Numbered from the stretch's first letter, positions 9,215-18,215 are shown. The stretch: DNA of 64,000 nucleotides from Phytohabitans maris (GCF_031085175.1 NZ_JAVHUY010000026.1:62001-126000); one strand, 5' to 3'. Numbers and translations: made by a program. Notes: generated from the sequence alone by a model not told the origin.

Positions 9215-10035
9215 CCGAGGTCCACCGGGCGGCCGTGCTGGGCAAGCCGGTCGCCCACTCGCTCTCCCCGGCCATCCACAACGCCGGCTACGCCGCCGCC
9301 GGGCTGGCCGGGTGGTCCTACACCGCGGTCGAGTGCGCCGAGTCGGAACTCGCCGGCGTCGTGGCCGGCCTCGGTCCGGAGTGGGCCGGGTTGTCGCTCA
9401 CCATGCCGCTCAAAGAGGTGGCGCTGTCGGTGGCCACCGAGATCACCCCGGTCGCGGCCGCGGTGGGTGCCGCCAACACTCTGGTACGCGTCACGGGTGG
9501 CTGGCGCGCGGACAACACCGACGTCCCGGGCATGGTCGACGCGCTGGGCGGCGTGCCCGGCGGTGCGTCGTTCACGGTGCTCGGGGCGGGTGGCACGGCG
9601 CGTGCCGCGATCGCGGCGGCCGCCCGCGCGGGCGCCGCGGGAGTGACCGTGGTGGCCCGGCGCGCCGAGGCGGTGGCCGACCTGCGCCCGGTGGCCGAGG
9701 CGGTCGGCGTCCCCTTCGCCGGCGCCGGCTGGGACGAGGCCAAGCGGCACGCCGGCGCCGACGTGGTGATCTCCACGGTGCCGAAGGGCGTGGCCGACCC
9801 GCTCGCCGCCGAGGTGGCCTGGCGCCCCGCCACCGTGCTCTTCGACGCGCTCTACGACCCGTGGCCCACCCCGCTCGCCGCCGCGGCCGCCGCGGCCGGC
9901 TGCCGGATCGTCTCCGGCCTCGACCTGCTGCTGGCCCAAGCGGTCGGCCAGTGGGAACAGTTCACCGGCGTCCGTCCCGCCCCGAGGGCCGCGATGCGCG
10001 CCGCCCTCCACTCCGCCCGCACTTCTCGCGCTTGA
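9211..10035 (+). CDS. aroE: Shikimate dehydrogenase
   Basis: A 274-residue enzyme reducing 3-dehydroshikimate to shikimate with NADPH. Substrate-binding SLSP lies near residue 17, the catalytic Lys is in LTMPLKE, the catalytic Asp is in ADNTD, and the nucleotide-binding GAGGTARA is near residue 125. The TTG at 9211 overlaps the mltG stop (TTGA) and gives the family-typical length; a GTG at 9235 is the alternative. First of the aroE-aroC-aroK run. A 19-bp-arm palindrome follows it before aroC. Confidence 0.93.
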   Translation: MTEVHRAAVLGKPVAHSLSPAIHNAGYAAAGLAGWSYTAVECAESELAGVVAGLGPEWAGLSLTMPLKEVALSVATEITPVAAAVGAANTLVRVTGGWRADNTDVPGMVDALGGVPGGASFTVLGAGGTARAAIAAAARAGAAGVTVVARRAEAVADLRPVAEAVGVPFAGAGWDEAKRHAGADVVISTVPKGVADPLAAEVAWRPATVLFDALYDPWPTPLAAAAAAAGCRIVSGLDLLLAQAVGQWEQFTGVRPAPRAAMRAALHSARTSRA

Positions 10036-10076
10036 TCGCGCCTAGCGCGCTCCCGCGCGCTCCCGCCCCTCGCGCA

Positions 10077-10138
10077 GTTGATCAGGGAGTTGGTGGGCGT
10101 GGCGCGCGGCGTGTCGCCGCACCAAGTCCCTGATCAAC
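10077..10138. repeat. Palindrome between aroE and aroC
   Basis: Arms GTTGATCAGGGAGTTGGTG (10077-10095) and CACCAAGTCCCTGATCAAC (10120-10138) are complementary with one mismatch around a 24-base loop that is itself GC-rich. It may act as a bidirectional terminator, but it lacks a T-run and resembles the other long palindromes in this window's gaps. Confidence 0.7.
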
Positions 10139-10187
10139 GGCAGAGGGGGGCGCGGTGGCCGGCGCGGGGCATGGCAGACTTTCTGGC

Positions 10188-11366
10188 GTGTTGCGCTGGT
10201 TGACCGCGGGTGAGTCGCACGGCCCCGCGCTCGTCGCTGTCCTCGAAGGTGTGCCCGCCGGGGTCCTGGTGACGAGCGCCGACATCGGGCGGGAGCTGGC
10301 CCGCCGGCGGCTCGGCTACGGCCGGGGCGCCCGGATGTCGTTCGAGCAGGACGCCGTCGAGATCATCGGCGGCATCCGCCACGGTGTCACGCTGGGCAGC
10401 CCGGTGGCCGTGCGGGTGGGCAACTCCGAGTGGCCCAAGTGGGAGACGGTCATGGCCGCCGACCCGGTCGACCCCGAGGTGCTCGCCGCCCAGGCCCGCA
10501 ACGCGCCGCTGACCCGGCCCCGCCCCGGGCACGCCGACCTGGCCGGCATGCAGAAGTACGGGCACGCCGACGCCCGCCCCATCCTCGAACGGGCCAGCGC
10601 GCGGGAGACCGCCGCCCGGGTAGCCGTCGGCACCGTCGCCAAGGCGCTGGTCAAGCAGGCGCTCGGCATCGAGATCGTGTCGCACGTGGTGGAGCTCGGT
10701 TCGGTGGCCGCCAAGCCCGGCCTCGCCCCCCGCCCGGAGGACGCCGAGCGGGTCGACGCCGACCCGCTGCGCTGCCTCGACCCGGAGGCGAGCGCCCGGA
10801 TGGTCGCCGAGGTCGACGCCGCCAAGAAGGACGCCGACACGCTGGGTGGCATCGTCGAGGTCCTCGCCTACGGGGTACCGCCGGGGCTCGGCAGCCACGT
10901 GCAGTGGGACCGCAAGCTCGACGCCCGCATCGCCACCGCGCTCATGTCGATCCAGGCCATCAAGGGCGTGGAGATCGGCGACGCGTGGCTCCAGGCGCGT
11001 TCGCGGGGGTCGGTGGCGCACGACGAGATCATCCCGACGGCCAGCGGCGTGCGGCGGGTGACCGACCGGGCCGGCGGCCTGGAGGGCGGCATCACGACCG
11101 GCGAGCCGCTGCGGATCAAGGCGGCGATGAAGCCGATCTCCTCGCTCAACCGCGCGCTCTCCACTGTGGACGTGGCGACCGGTGAGGCGGCCACCGCCAT
11201 CAACCAGCGTTCCGACGTCTGCGCCGTCCCGGCCGCCGCCGTGGTGGCCGAGGCGATGGTCGCGCTGGTGTTGGCCGAGGCGGCGACCGAGAAGTTCGGC
11301 GGCGACTCGGTCACGGAGATCCGCCGCAACCTCGCCGGCTACCTTGACAACCTGGTCATCCGGTGA
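10188..11366 (+). CDS. aroC: Chorismate synthase
   Basis: A 392-residue FMN-dependent enzyme converting EPSP to chorismate, the last shikimate step. The GTG at 10188 gives the canonical beginning [20 protein letters not shown]; the open frame extends a little further upstream but without a ribosome site. Family signatures include GRGARMSFE and the Arg-rich [10 protein letters not shown] region. A CAGACT hexamer at 10175-10180 sits 7 bases before the start and could be the -10 of a leaderless transcript, although no good -35 is visible. The stop overlaps a GTG for aroK (GTGA). Confidence 0.95.
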   Translation: MLRWLTAGESHGPALVAVLEGVPAGVLVTSADIGRELARRRLGYGRGARMSFEQDAVEIIGGIRHGVTLGSPVAVRVGNSEWPKWETVMAADPVDPEVLAAQARNAPLTRPRPGHADLAGMQKYGHADARPILERASARETAARVAVGTVAKALVKQALGIEIVSHVVELGSVAAKPGLAPRPEDAERVDADPLRCLDPEASARMVAEVDAAKKDADTLGGIVEVLAYGVPPGLGSHVQWDRKLDARIATALMSIQAIKGVEIGDAWLQARSRGSVAHDEIIPTASGVRRVTDRAGGLEGGITTGEPLRIKAAMKPISSLNRALSTVDVATGEAATAINQRSDVCAVPAAAVVAEAMVALVLAEAATEKFGGDSVTEIRRNLAGYLDNLVIR

Positions 11367-12082
11367 GCCAGGGTGCGCGGCCGGCCTCCGGTGGCGACGT
11401 GCCCGCGCGGCCGGCCTCCGGCGACGGCGGCGGTGAGCCTGCGCGGACGGCCGCCGTGGCCCGCGCCTCGGACGGCGGCGAGGGGCCGGACCGGACGGGC
11501 GGCCACGACGGCGGTGAGCGGTCGGACCGGCCGGGCGCCGGCCACGACGGCGGTGAGCGGCCGGACCGGGCAGCAACGGTGAAGCCGGCCTGCGTGCTCG
11601 TCGGCGTCATGGGGGCCGGCAAGACGACGGTCGGCGAGCTGCTGGCCGCCCGGCTCGGCGTGGGCTTCCGCGACACGGACATCGACATCGAGGCGACCGC
11701 GGGCAAGCCCATCGCCGAGATCTTCATCGACGAGGGCGAAGCCCACTTCCGCACCCTGGAGGAGGCGGCGGTGCGGTCGGCGCTGGCCTCCTTCGACGGC
11801 GTACTCGCCCTCGGCGGCGGCGCGATCCTCTCCGAGCGCACCCGGGCCGCGCTGGCCGGTCACCCGGTCGTCTTCCTCTCCGTCGGCCTCTCCGACGCGG
11901 TCAGCCGCGTGGGGCTGGGCGCCGGCCGCCCGCTGCTGGCCATGAACCCGCGGGCGACGCTGAAGCACCTGATGGACCAGCGCCGCCCGCTCTACGAGCA
12001 GGTCGCGACGTTCACGGTGGCCACCGACGGCCGCGAGCCCGAGGAGATCGCCGCCGAGATCGCCACCCTCCTCAAGCCCTAG
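11363..12082 (+). CDS. aroK: Shikimate kinase with a ~72-residue N-terminal extension
   Basis: Phosphorylates shikimate with ATP. The kinase domain starts [19 protein letters not shown] (P-loop GVMGAGKT) and contains DTDIDIE, the shikimate-binding GGGA and the RRPLYEQ lid, about 167 residues in all, the normal AroK size. From the GTG that overlaps the aroC stop (GTGA) a low-complexity Gly/Asp/Arg-rich stretch precedes it, with a near-duplicate [10 protein letters not shown] / [10 protein letters not shown]. The extension keeps G/C at nearly all third positions, as real genes here do. The alternative start is GTG at 11579, giving a standard-length enzyme; neither start has a strong Shine-Dalgarno. 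In related genomes aroB normally follows at once; here it is 6.2 kb away. Confidence 0.88.
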   Translation: MSQGARPASGGDVPARPASGDGGGEPARTAAVARASDGGEGPDRTGGHDGGERSDRPGAGHDGGERPDRAATVKPACVLVGVMGAGKTTVGELLAARLGVGFRDTDIDIEATAGKPIAEIFIDEGEAHFRTLEEAAVRSALASFDGVLALGGGAILSERTRAALAGHPVVFLSVGLSDAVSRVGLGAGRPLLAMNPRATLKHLMDQRRPLYEQVATFTVATDGREPEEIAAEIATLLKP

Positions 12083-12254
12083 AGGATCTGTTCCAGGATT
12101 TGGGCTACCGCGATGTCCGCGCTGGTCCAGACCCAAGGCCACCCACACTAATTAGGGTCACGGTGGTGAGCTGGGCACGCTCAGGAGCGCCCGGGCGTTG
12201 ACCGCCCGGGCGGACCGGGTCGCGATCGATCAAGGACAGCGCCGGGCGCCGTCG

Positions 12255-12306
12255 AGATCGTGGTACGTATGTGTGCCCTCAGGCGGGCGGATCCGTACCA
12301 CGATCT
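12255..12306. repeat. GATCGTGGTA-family palindrome, copy 1
   Basis: Perfect 12-base arms AGATCGTGGTAC (12255-12266) and GTACCACGATCT (12295-12306) around a 28-base loop. Shares its outer arm with the palindromes at 12446, 46936 and 58699. Confidence 0.8.
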
Positions 12307-12445
12307 GCTGGGACGGTCTCGCTCTCCAGCCGTGAACTCGGGTCGAGGGCGGTGCGTCCGTTGATCGGCGTCGGGGGTCGGTTGGCTCGTGCTCCCGCGG
12401 CCTCACCCTCCGCGGTCGGCGCTCCCGCCCCGGTCCGCGGAATCA

Positions 12446-12493
12446 GATCGTGGTATCGAGCTGCCCCCGGAGGGGCACTGGAATACCACGATC
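12446..12493. repeat. GATCGTGGTA-family palindrome, copy 2
   Basis: Outer arms GATCGTGGTAT and ATACCACGATC. An inner stem is formed by TGCCCC with GGGGCA. Two-step hairpin architecture, as in copies 3 and 4. Confidence 0.8.
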
Positions 12494-12714
12494 ACCGGCT
12501 GGAGTCGGGTTCGGGGCGTGCCGCCCGGGGGTGGCGGTGATCGTTCGTCCGTTTTCCGCGTGACGCCGGGCAGGACGCGGGTTTGGGCGGACGATCACCG
12601 GGCTTTGGCATTGGGTTCGGACGATCCGTGGCACGGATCGTGGCGCGCGGCGAGCGCGGCCCCGACCCGTGCGCCGGACCCCCGCGGACCGGGGTGGATG
12701 CCGACCGCGGAGGG

Positions 12715-12812
12715 TGACGTGGCGGGAACGCACCCCAAGAAAACGCTCCGCTGCGCTCCACGTTTCCCCGGGGGCCCCGCGCAACGGTCCGGACCACCGC
12801 GGACGTCGCGGT
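12715..12812 (-). repeat. Modular dispersed repeat, copy C ('type 2' flanks)
   Basis: Read on the minus strand: CTACCGCGACGTCCGCGGTG, GTCCGGACCGTTGC, then the ~54-base core (GGGGAAACGTGGAGCGCAGC to CTTGGGGTGCGTT), then CACCCTCCGCGGTCGG. Same order as copy E at 24971-25105; 46593-46660 has the same flanks with no core. Confidence 0.8.
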
Positions 12813-12818
12813 AGCTCG

Positions 12819-13550
12819 TCAATGGGTGGAAAGGTCGTCGAGGATCTCGGCGAGGCGCTTGGGCTCGCTGAGCATCGGCCAGTGGCCGGTGGGGAGCCCG
12901 CGGATCTCGCCGCCCCGGAAGGCCGCGAAGAACGGGTGCCCCTGTGCCACCATCGCCTCCACCTGCTCGACCGGGAAGATGCACGCCACCAGCGCGATCG
13001 GCAGCGCGTCGCCGGCGCCGGCGCGGTGTACGGGCTGGGTGGCGGCGCCGAGCGGGTGCGGCGTCGAGCGCTCGCGGAGGGTGGCCAGCGTGGCCTCGTC
13101 GAGGCCGGCGAGCAGCATCGGGTCGGCCGCCGCGGCCCAGTCGCGGACCGGCAGCAGGTGGCCGTCGCCGATCTCGGCGCGCAGCCGGGCCTGCTCGGCC
13201 GGCTCGTTGGTGTCGAACTGGGAGACGCCGTCGGGGAGCGGGCCGCTCTCGACGTAGACGACGCGCCTGATCCGCTCCGGGATCCGGTCGGCCGCCTGGG
13301 TGACCGGCATGCCGCCGCCCGAGTGGCCGACCAGCACCACGTCGCGCAGGTCCTCCTCCTCGATCAGCCGCACGATGTCGTCCGTGTGGGTGTCGAGGTC
13401 CGTCTCGGGCGTGGCGAGGTGCGCCTTCTCCGCGACACCGGTCAGAGTGACGGGGTGGACGCGGTGTCCCGCGGCGCGCAGCGAGGCGGCCACCTCGTCC
13501 CACGCCCAACCACCGAGCCAAAAACCAGGTACCAGCACAAATGTCGTCAT
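12819..13550 (-). CDS. Alpha/beta-fold hydrolase
   Basis: A 243-residue cytoplasmic alpha/beta hydrolase of the small esterase type. The opening FVLVPGFWLGGWAWDEVAA contains the oxyanion-hole region; the nucleophile Ser is in the elbow GHSGGG (near residue 97), and the catalytic His is probably in PTGHWPM near the C-terminus. The real substrate cannot be told from sequence. It is divergent from the WYL regulator at 13608 with a 57-base gap, which suggests that the regulator controls it. It belongs to the block lying between aroK and aroB. Confidence 0.88.
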   Translation of the reverse strand: MTTFVLVPGFWLGGWAWDEVAASLRAAGHRVHPVTLTGVAEKAHLATPETDLDTHTDDIVRLIEEEDLRDVVLVGHSGGGMPVTQAADRIPERIRRVVYVESGPLPDGVSQFDTNEPAEQARLRAEIGDGHLLPVRDWAAAADPMLLAGLDEATLATLRERSTPHPLGAATQPVHRAGAGDALPIALVACIFPVEQVEAMVAQGHPFFAAFRGGEIRGLPTGHWPMLSEPKRLAEILDDLSTH

Positions 13551-13607
13551 GCCAGCGACGTTAGGATCGAATCCGGACGCATTCCGCCCGATTAAGGAGC
13601 GTGACCC

Positions 13608-14588
13608 GTGTCACATCCTGCCTCACGCGTACTGGGGATGCTGGAGCTCCTCCAGACCCACCACCGCCTCACCGGCGCCGACCTCGGCGCCCGCCTCGGG
13701 GTGGACGAGCGCACCGTGCGGCGGTACGCGGGCACGCTCGCCGACCTGGGCATCCCGGTCACGGCCAACCGCGGGCGGTATGGCGGCTACCGGCTCAGCC
13801 CCGGCTACAAGCTGCCCCCGCTCATGCTCACCGACGACGAGGCCGCCGCCGTGGTGCTCGGCCTGCTCGCCGCCGAGCAGCTCGGCCTCACCACCGAGGC
13901 ACCGGCCACCGGCGTGGCGCTGGCGAAGATCGAACGGGTGCTGCCCCGCGCGCTGGCCGAGCGGCTGGGGGCGGTACGGGAGTCGCTCGGCTTCACGCTC
14001 CGCCCCCGGCAGGAGGGTTCGGCCCGGCCGGCGACCGCCACGCTCCTCGCGCTCGGCGCCGCCACCCGCGCCCGCCACCGGGTCAGCCTCACCTACCGCT
14101 CCTGGCGCGGCGGCGTCTCCCTGCGCCAGGTCGACCCGTACGGGCTGGTCTTCCACGCCGGCCGCTGGTACCTGACCGGGCACGACCACCGGCGCGGCGA
14201 GATCCGCACGTTTCGGCTGGACCGGATCAGCGCGGTCGAGGCGGGCACCGAGACGTTCGCCGTGCCCGAGGGCTTCGACGCGGTCGCGCACGTGACCCGG
14301 TCGCTCGCCGGCGTGCCGTACACGTGGGAGGTCGAGGTGCTCCTGGAGACCGACCTCGACCAGGCCCGCCGCCGCATCCCGCCGAGCGTGGCCGAGCTGA
14401 CCGAGACCGAAGACGGGGTGCTGCTGCGCTGCCGCGCCAACAGCCTCGAGGGCATGGCCCAGATGCTCGCCGGCCTGGGCTGGCCGTTCACCGTGCTCCG
14501 CCCGGACGACCTGCGCCAGGTCGTGGGGGAGTACGCCAAGCACCTGGCGCAGATGGCCACCCGCCACCCGACGCACACCTCCGCCTGA
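13608..14588 (+). CDS. WYL-domain transcriptional regulator
   Basis: A 326-residue DNA-binding regulator of the HTH_11 plus WYL type (YafY/DeoR-like). The N-terminal winged helix (MLELLQTHHRLTGADLGARL, then VDERTVRRYAGTLADLGIPV) occupies residues about 5-60. The WYL domain follows in the middle, with the motif region RQVDPYGLVFHAGRWYLTGHD, and a C-terminal dimerisation part ends the protein. The GTG has an AAGGAG Shine-Dalgarno at 13594-13599. WYL domains sense ligands such as nucleotides or nucleic acids in known members; the ligand here is unknown. Likely regulates the divergent hydrolase. Confidence 0.9.
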   Translation: MSHPASRVLGMLELLQTHHRLTGADLGARLGVDERTVRRYAGTLADLGIPVTANRGRYGGYRLSPGYKLPPLMLTDDEAAAVVLGLLAAEQLGLTTEAPATGVALAKIERVLPRALAERLGAVRESLGFTLRPRQEGSARPATATLLALGAATRARHRVSLTYRSWRGGVSLRQVDPYGLVFHAGRWYLTGHDHRRGEIRTFRLDRISAVEAGTETFAVPEGFDAVAHVTRSLAGVPYTWEVEVLLETDLDQARRRIPPSVAELTETEDGVLLRCRANSLEGMAQMLAGLGWPFTVLRPDDLRQVVGEYAKHLAQMATRHPTHTSA

Positions 14589-14742
14589 CCCGATCACCGA
14601 CACCGCATCGTCGATGCAACTCAAGTGGCAGACGAACGTTGTCAGGTGTTGGGTTTATGACTTTGAGCGCAGTGAATCTTCCTGCACGCCTACGCTCTTT
14701 TGTCACCGACGCCCTGTTTGCACCTGCGCAAGGAGGACTCAA

Positions 14743-14934
14743 GTGACTGGAATAGACCCAGCACAACTGGCGCAGACCAGGGCTGCCGCGCTTGTGGCCG
14801 TAGCCGCGACGGACGCGTGGAAATGGGTTGCCGCACGGTTGACGGAGATGTGGGGCGGCTGCAGGATCTTGAGTCCGAGTGGCGAGGTCCGAGTCTCACA
14901 AGTGGTCCGAGATGTCAACAGCCCGCGTCGCTGA
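14743..14934 (+). CDS. Small protein upstream of the P-loop-like protein
   Basis: A 63-residue product behind an excellent Shine-Dalgarno (AAGGAGGA, 14730-14737, 5 bases from GTG). The first half is helical (LAQTRAAALVAVAATDAWKW, then VAARLTEMWG) and recalls the N-terminal half of small actinobacterial proteins of roughly 90 residues that accompany signalling NTPase genes. The second half has no helical pattern; shifting one frame after WG gives RLQDLESEW, so the gene may be frameshifted or truncated. Base composition is less GC-rich than the core genes. It ends 42 bases before the next start, so the two probably form one transcript. Function unknown. Confidence 0.55.
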   Translation: MTGIDPAQLAQTRAAALVAVAATDAWKWVAARLTEMWGGCRILSPSGEVRVSQVVRDVNSPRR

Positions 14935-14976
14935 GGGTCTGACCCGCTCGATGACTCTCGACGCTTGGAGGAAGTC

Positions 14977-16971
14977 ATGGATCCAGTCCAGCCGGAGCCG
15001 TCCATTCGTCAAGTGGCAGCTGCCACTGCGGAGGGATCGTCGGTCATACGCGTTGGCCGGGACGACAACGTCGGCACTTGGTTGGTCTCGTCACGGGAGA
15101 TCGATCAGGAGGAGATCGATCGCGTCCGGCTGAGTTTCGCGGAGCCGGATGGCTTTACGCAGGTGCGTGCGGTCCTGCAGCGCTACTCGTTAGTGATAAT
15201 TCGGGGCAAAGAGGACGTGGGGCGGCGATCGACCGCTCTGCGTCTTTTGGACGAGGTGGCGAGCGGCGGTATCCGAGAATTCTTGACCGACTGGCCTTCG
15301 CCGCGAACGGACCTGCTCCCTCATATCGATCGACCATGTCTCCTAGACCTGACGTTTGAAACTGACGTCATTCCGGAAGGCTTCGGCAGGCAGTTGGCCG
15401 ATTTGGTCAGACCGATGTATGAAACAGGTGGCTGCCTGATAGTCACGGTCACGCCGGCACTGTGGACGCGGTGCGCGCAAGAGACGAAAAGGTTCACGGT
15501 CGACCTACAGATGCCTGACCCGGTTGAGGTCGTAAGAGCCCACTTGAAGGCGCACGATGCCGGCGGCGAGCGCCTGACATGGCTTGGTGTTCCGCCCTTG
15601 TCGGAGTTCATGGGGGAACTGAGGCGATGCCGCACTTCTCCGCGCGACGCCGTTGCTCTCGCCGCACGGCTCAGCGAGTTCGACGAGCACACTTCGGAAA
15701 TGGTGAAGGATCTGCGGCGGCAGCTGTATCACTGGAAGGACTATCTGGACAAGAGGCTGGGTGGTGTCGGCGCGGATCGTTCTGACCGCCATACCGTGGC
15801 GCGGCGCCGGGCTGTACTGGTTGCCGCAGCTGTTCTCGACGGCTCGCCCGCCGAGGCGGTTCTGGCGTCTTCTGACGCGTTTCTAACCAAGATCGGGATT
15901 AAGGTTCCGCCTGACGAGTTCCTCGTCGGACCGGAGCTCTCCGGCATGCTGGAGGACATCGAGGAGGACAGGGCGGATAAGAAGGCAGGCACGGTTTCGA
16001 TCATCAAGGTCAAGCCCGGTGTGGATGACGCGATCCTTGGCCGTATATGGCAGGAGAGGCCTCAGCTACATGGGTATCTCCTTGAATGGCTTGCGGAGAT
16101 CGCGGCCGACAGAAGTCAGCCGAGCTCAACTCTTCCGCGAGTGGCAGAGGTGCTGGCGCGGCTCGCCGAACAGCAGCGGGCCTTGGCCGTGCTGGACATC
16201 ATGCAGTCATGGCTAGCCGCGTCTGCCGATGTTACCAAGCACCGCCTGGCTGTCGACGTCTTGGAGCGGCTTGCAGTGAGCCGAGACATCGGTTCCGTCG
16301 TGCGCCGGCGTTTGCGCGAGTGGGCGTTGTCTCGGCGGGCAGAAGACGGCGTCCTGATTGGTGTGGCTGAGGTGTGTGCTGGTCGGCTCGGCCGATATTC
16401 GACTGACGTAGCGCTCAATCGGCTCCAACTGATTGCCCAGAGCAGGAGGGGAGTCGAGGTCGACCAGGCGGTTGTGCGCGCGATCCGTGGTGTCGCTGAG
16501 CACGATGGAAAGCGCCGGCTCGTGCTCGACCGCATCTTGGCGTGGTCGTTCGAGGAAGAGACCCGAGCCGCAGGAATGCTGGGTCTGTCAGCGCTCACCG
16601 GCCCGACCGGGGAACGCGGATCGGGTAGGGACCATCTGTTGGACGCGGCGGAGTTTCCCATGTTAAGGAAAGCGCTGGCGTCCGCCTGGTCGGTGCTGCT
16701 TGGCAGCAGTGAAACGCGTGCCTCGGCGTTCGACCTCGCGGAGGTGTGGCTGCGGCGGGCAGACGACGAGTTGGCGAGTCCGGACCTTGTCGTGGCTATC
16801 CTCGGGCCGGCCTTTCTGAAGGTCAGTAACGACGCGATCGAGGTCGCGACCTTCCTCTTCGCGCCGGTACGCCAGTCGAAGACCCGGGAAAAGCTAGGCC
16901 TTTGGCTTTTGCGCGTCGACGCCAGCGGTCCGGATGTGGACCCGCTGCAGGACGAGAGCGCCGGAAGGTGA
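14977..16971 (+). CDS. Large protein with degenerate P-loop, function unknown
   Basis: A 664-residue soluble protein with no membrane segments. Near residues 70-90 the pattern SLVIIRGKEDVGRRSTALRL has the shape of a P-loop (beta strand, glycine loop, helix), but the usual GKT/S is replaced by GRRST. A Walker-B-like strand (CLLDLTFETD) lies near residue 121, followed by a strand ending VTVTPALW. The remainder is alpha-helical, with repeated AVxVLxRLA-type helices suggestive of a superhelical repeat region. The ATG at 14977 has GGAGGA five bases upstream. Codon use is clearly less GC-rich than the flanking aro genes (many T/A-ending codons), a sign of horizontal acquisition. It resembles uncharacterised actinomycete proteins paired with a small upstream protein; a STAND-like or defence role is inference only. 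Confidence 0.75.
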   Translation: MDPVQPEPSIRQVAAATAEGSSVIRVGRDDNVGTWLVSSREIDQEEIDRVRLSFAEPDGFTQVRAVLQRYSLVIIRGKEDVGRRSTALRLLDEVASGGIREFLTDWPSPRTDLLPHIDRPCLLDLTFETDVIPEGFGRQLADLVRPMYETGGCLIVTVTPALWTRCAQETKRFTVDLQMPDPVEVVRAHLKAHDAGGERLTWLGVPPLSEFMGELRRCRTSPRDAVALAARLSEFDEHTSEMVKDLRRQLYHWKDYLDKRLGGVGADRSDRHTVARRRAVLVAAAVLDGSPAEAVLASSDAFLTKIGIKVPPDEFLVGPELSGMLEDIEEDRADKKAGTVSIIKVKPGVDDAILGRIWQERPQLHGYLLEWLAEIAADRSQPSSTLPRVAEVLARLAEQQRALAVLDIMQSWLAASADVTKHRLAVDVLERLAVSRDIGSVVRRRLREWALSRRAEDGVLIGVAEVCAGRLGRYSTDVALNRLQLIAQSRRGVEVDQAVVRAIRGVAEHDGKRRLVLDRILAWSFEEETRAAGMLGLSALTGPTGERGSGRDHLLDAAEFPMLRKALASAWSVLLGSSETRASAFDLAEVWLRRADDELASPDLVVAILGPAFLKVSNDAIEVATFLFAPVRQSKTREKLGLWLLRVDASGPDVDPLQDESAGR

Positions 16972-17249
16972 TGAGGTGGACCGGCCGCGCCGGAGGCTGG
17001 CGGAAGATCAGGTTTCGTGACGCCCTGCAGTCGGATCTTGCAGGGGTCGCCTTCCAGACGAAGTTTTGCTAGATGGCGAAATTTAGAAGGTGTCATCGAC
17101 CGCTCCGTGGTCGAGGTAACCACCCAAACCACAGACCACTCGACGGGAAGACTCGCGGTCGCGGGTCGGGTCGATTTCTCCGTGGATGCCGAGAGTCGAA
17201 GACTTGCTGATCATCACTTGGCGCGACGCCGAGAAGTGCAGGTCCGCAA

Positions 17250-17549
17250 TTGCGCAGAGCTTCAGCGCATGAGGAACGCGCGGCTCAGGCGCCAACCACG
17301 AGGACGCCAGTTGACATCGACGGAACCCTTCATCTGTTGGCGGACTTCGGCCGATGGCTCGACAGTCAAGAACGAGGCACAGACACCGTGCTTGCGGTGC
17401 TGGCGAAGCTTCTTGACCTGGTGTGCCTTGCAGACCTGCGGGACCGCGTGCGCAAGCTCCATCCCCACCTTGCCTCGGGAATGCACCCGAATGGGCCATA
17501 TGGCGGGCCGGGTGATGACCATGAGGCACCCCGACGGGTCGAGGGCTAG
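17250..17549 (+). CDS. Doubtful small hypothetical protein or gene remnant
   Basis: A 99-codon frame from a TTG with no ribosome site. Its middle (DIDGTLHLLADFGRWLDSQE, then LAVLAKLLDLVCLADLRDRV) has a plausible helical, acidic composition and codon use like the neighbouring low-GC gene, so part of it may have been coding. The start and the C-terminus are not convincing. Probably a decayed fragment within the island. The rest of 16972-17750 holds nothing recognisable. Confidence 0.25.
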   Translation: MRRASAHEERAAQAPTTRTPVDIDGTLHLLADFGRWLDSQERGTDTVLAVLAKLLDLVCLADLRDRVRKLHPHLASGMHPNGPYGGPGDDHEAPRRVEG

Positions 17550-17750
17550 CTGCTCGGCCTCGGACGACCAGCGTTGCGTTCGGGATGAGCGTCCCTACGA
17601 CGGTCAACCCGCGCTGCACGATCTCCGTCCAGCTGCCCGGCACCGCACGGCGCGACCCGCTGGCGCTTCCGGCGCTAGCTTTCGCCCGGGTGCCACCGCC
17701 ACTCGCCGGCGGGGCGTCGGGACGGCGCCGGCGACCGTAGAATCGAACGC

Positions 17751-17981
17751 ATGAGCGTCACGCTTGATCTTCCCGACGACGTGGTCCGGCGGCTGACCGC
17801 GGAGGCCGCGCGGCGTGGCACGGAGCTGGCTGATGTCATCGCGGCCCTCGCCGCCCAGCTGCCCGCCGCCGACCGGCCGGCCCGCCACCGCCGCCTGGCC
17901 TTCGTGGGCGCAGGTGCCTCCACGTCGGGGATCACCCCCAAGATGGACGAGCTGCTGGAAGACGGCTTCGGCCAGGACTAG
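17751..17981 (+). CDS. VapB-type antitoxin
   Basis: A 76-residue protein starting [20 protein letters not shown], typical of a ribbon-helix-helix antitoxin N-terminus, with an Asp/Glu-rich tail ([13 protein letters not shown]) that would contact a toxin. The PIN-domain toxin gene follows 4 bases after the stop but is broken. A TAGAAT hexamer at 17738-17743, 7 bases before the ATG, fits the -10 of a leaderless transcript. It probably once neutralised the adjacent toxin and bound its own promoter. Confidence 0.75.
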   Translation: MSVTLDLPDDVVRRLTAEAARRGTELADVIAALAAQLPAADRPARHRRLAFVGAGASTSGITPKMDELLEDGFGQD

Positions 17982-17985
17982 CGGA

Positions 17986-18215
17986 GTGCTTCTCGTCGAC
18001 ACCGGCGTCATCGTCGCCGCGACCGATCGCATGGCGACTGGGTCCGCGTCCGCGAGCTGGTCCGGCAGTACGCCGATCTCCCGCTGGGCGGCACGGACGC
18101 CAGCATGGTCGCCCTCGCCGAGCGGCTCGGGGCCGACCGCGTGGCGACGCTCGACCGGCGGCATTTCGGCGTCGTGCGGCCGAGTCACGTCTCGACCCTC
18201 TCCCTCGTGCCGTAG
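17986..18215 (+). pseudogene. VapC-like PIN toxin with internal deletion and frameshift
   Basis: Starts GTG as [14 protein letters not shown], the first PIN strand with its catalytic Asp. It then jumps, in a different frame, to a normal PIN C-terminus: [40 protein letters not shown] and [14 protein letters not shown] ending at TAG. About 75 central residues, including the conserved Glu, are missing. Two acidic residues of the C-terminal half (GGTDAS and TLDRRHF) remain. The product would be inactive, leaving an orphan antitoxin. Confidence 0.85.

Larger units (their letters stand above)
12083..12818. other. Intergenic repeat region after aroK
   Basis: No gene supported. It contains the left flank of the modular repeat without its core (about 12104-12128), two GATCGTGGTA palindromes (12255-12306 and 12446-12493), the right flank (about 12405-12438) and a complete inverted copy C (12715-12812). 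It marks the upstream edge of the accessory stretch between aroK and aroB. Confidence 0.75.

Noticed and set aside
17083-17643. Minus-strand frames of 86-186 codons that look vaguely like a transposase remnant
   Set aside because: No DDE or HTH motif and no inverted ends; composition fits chance reading of an old fragment.
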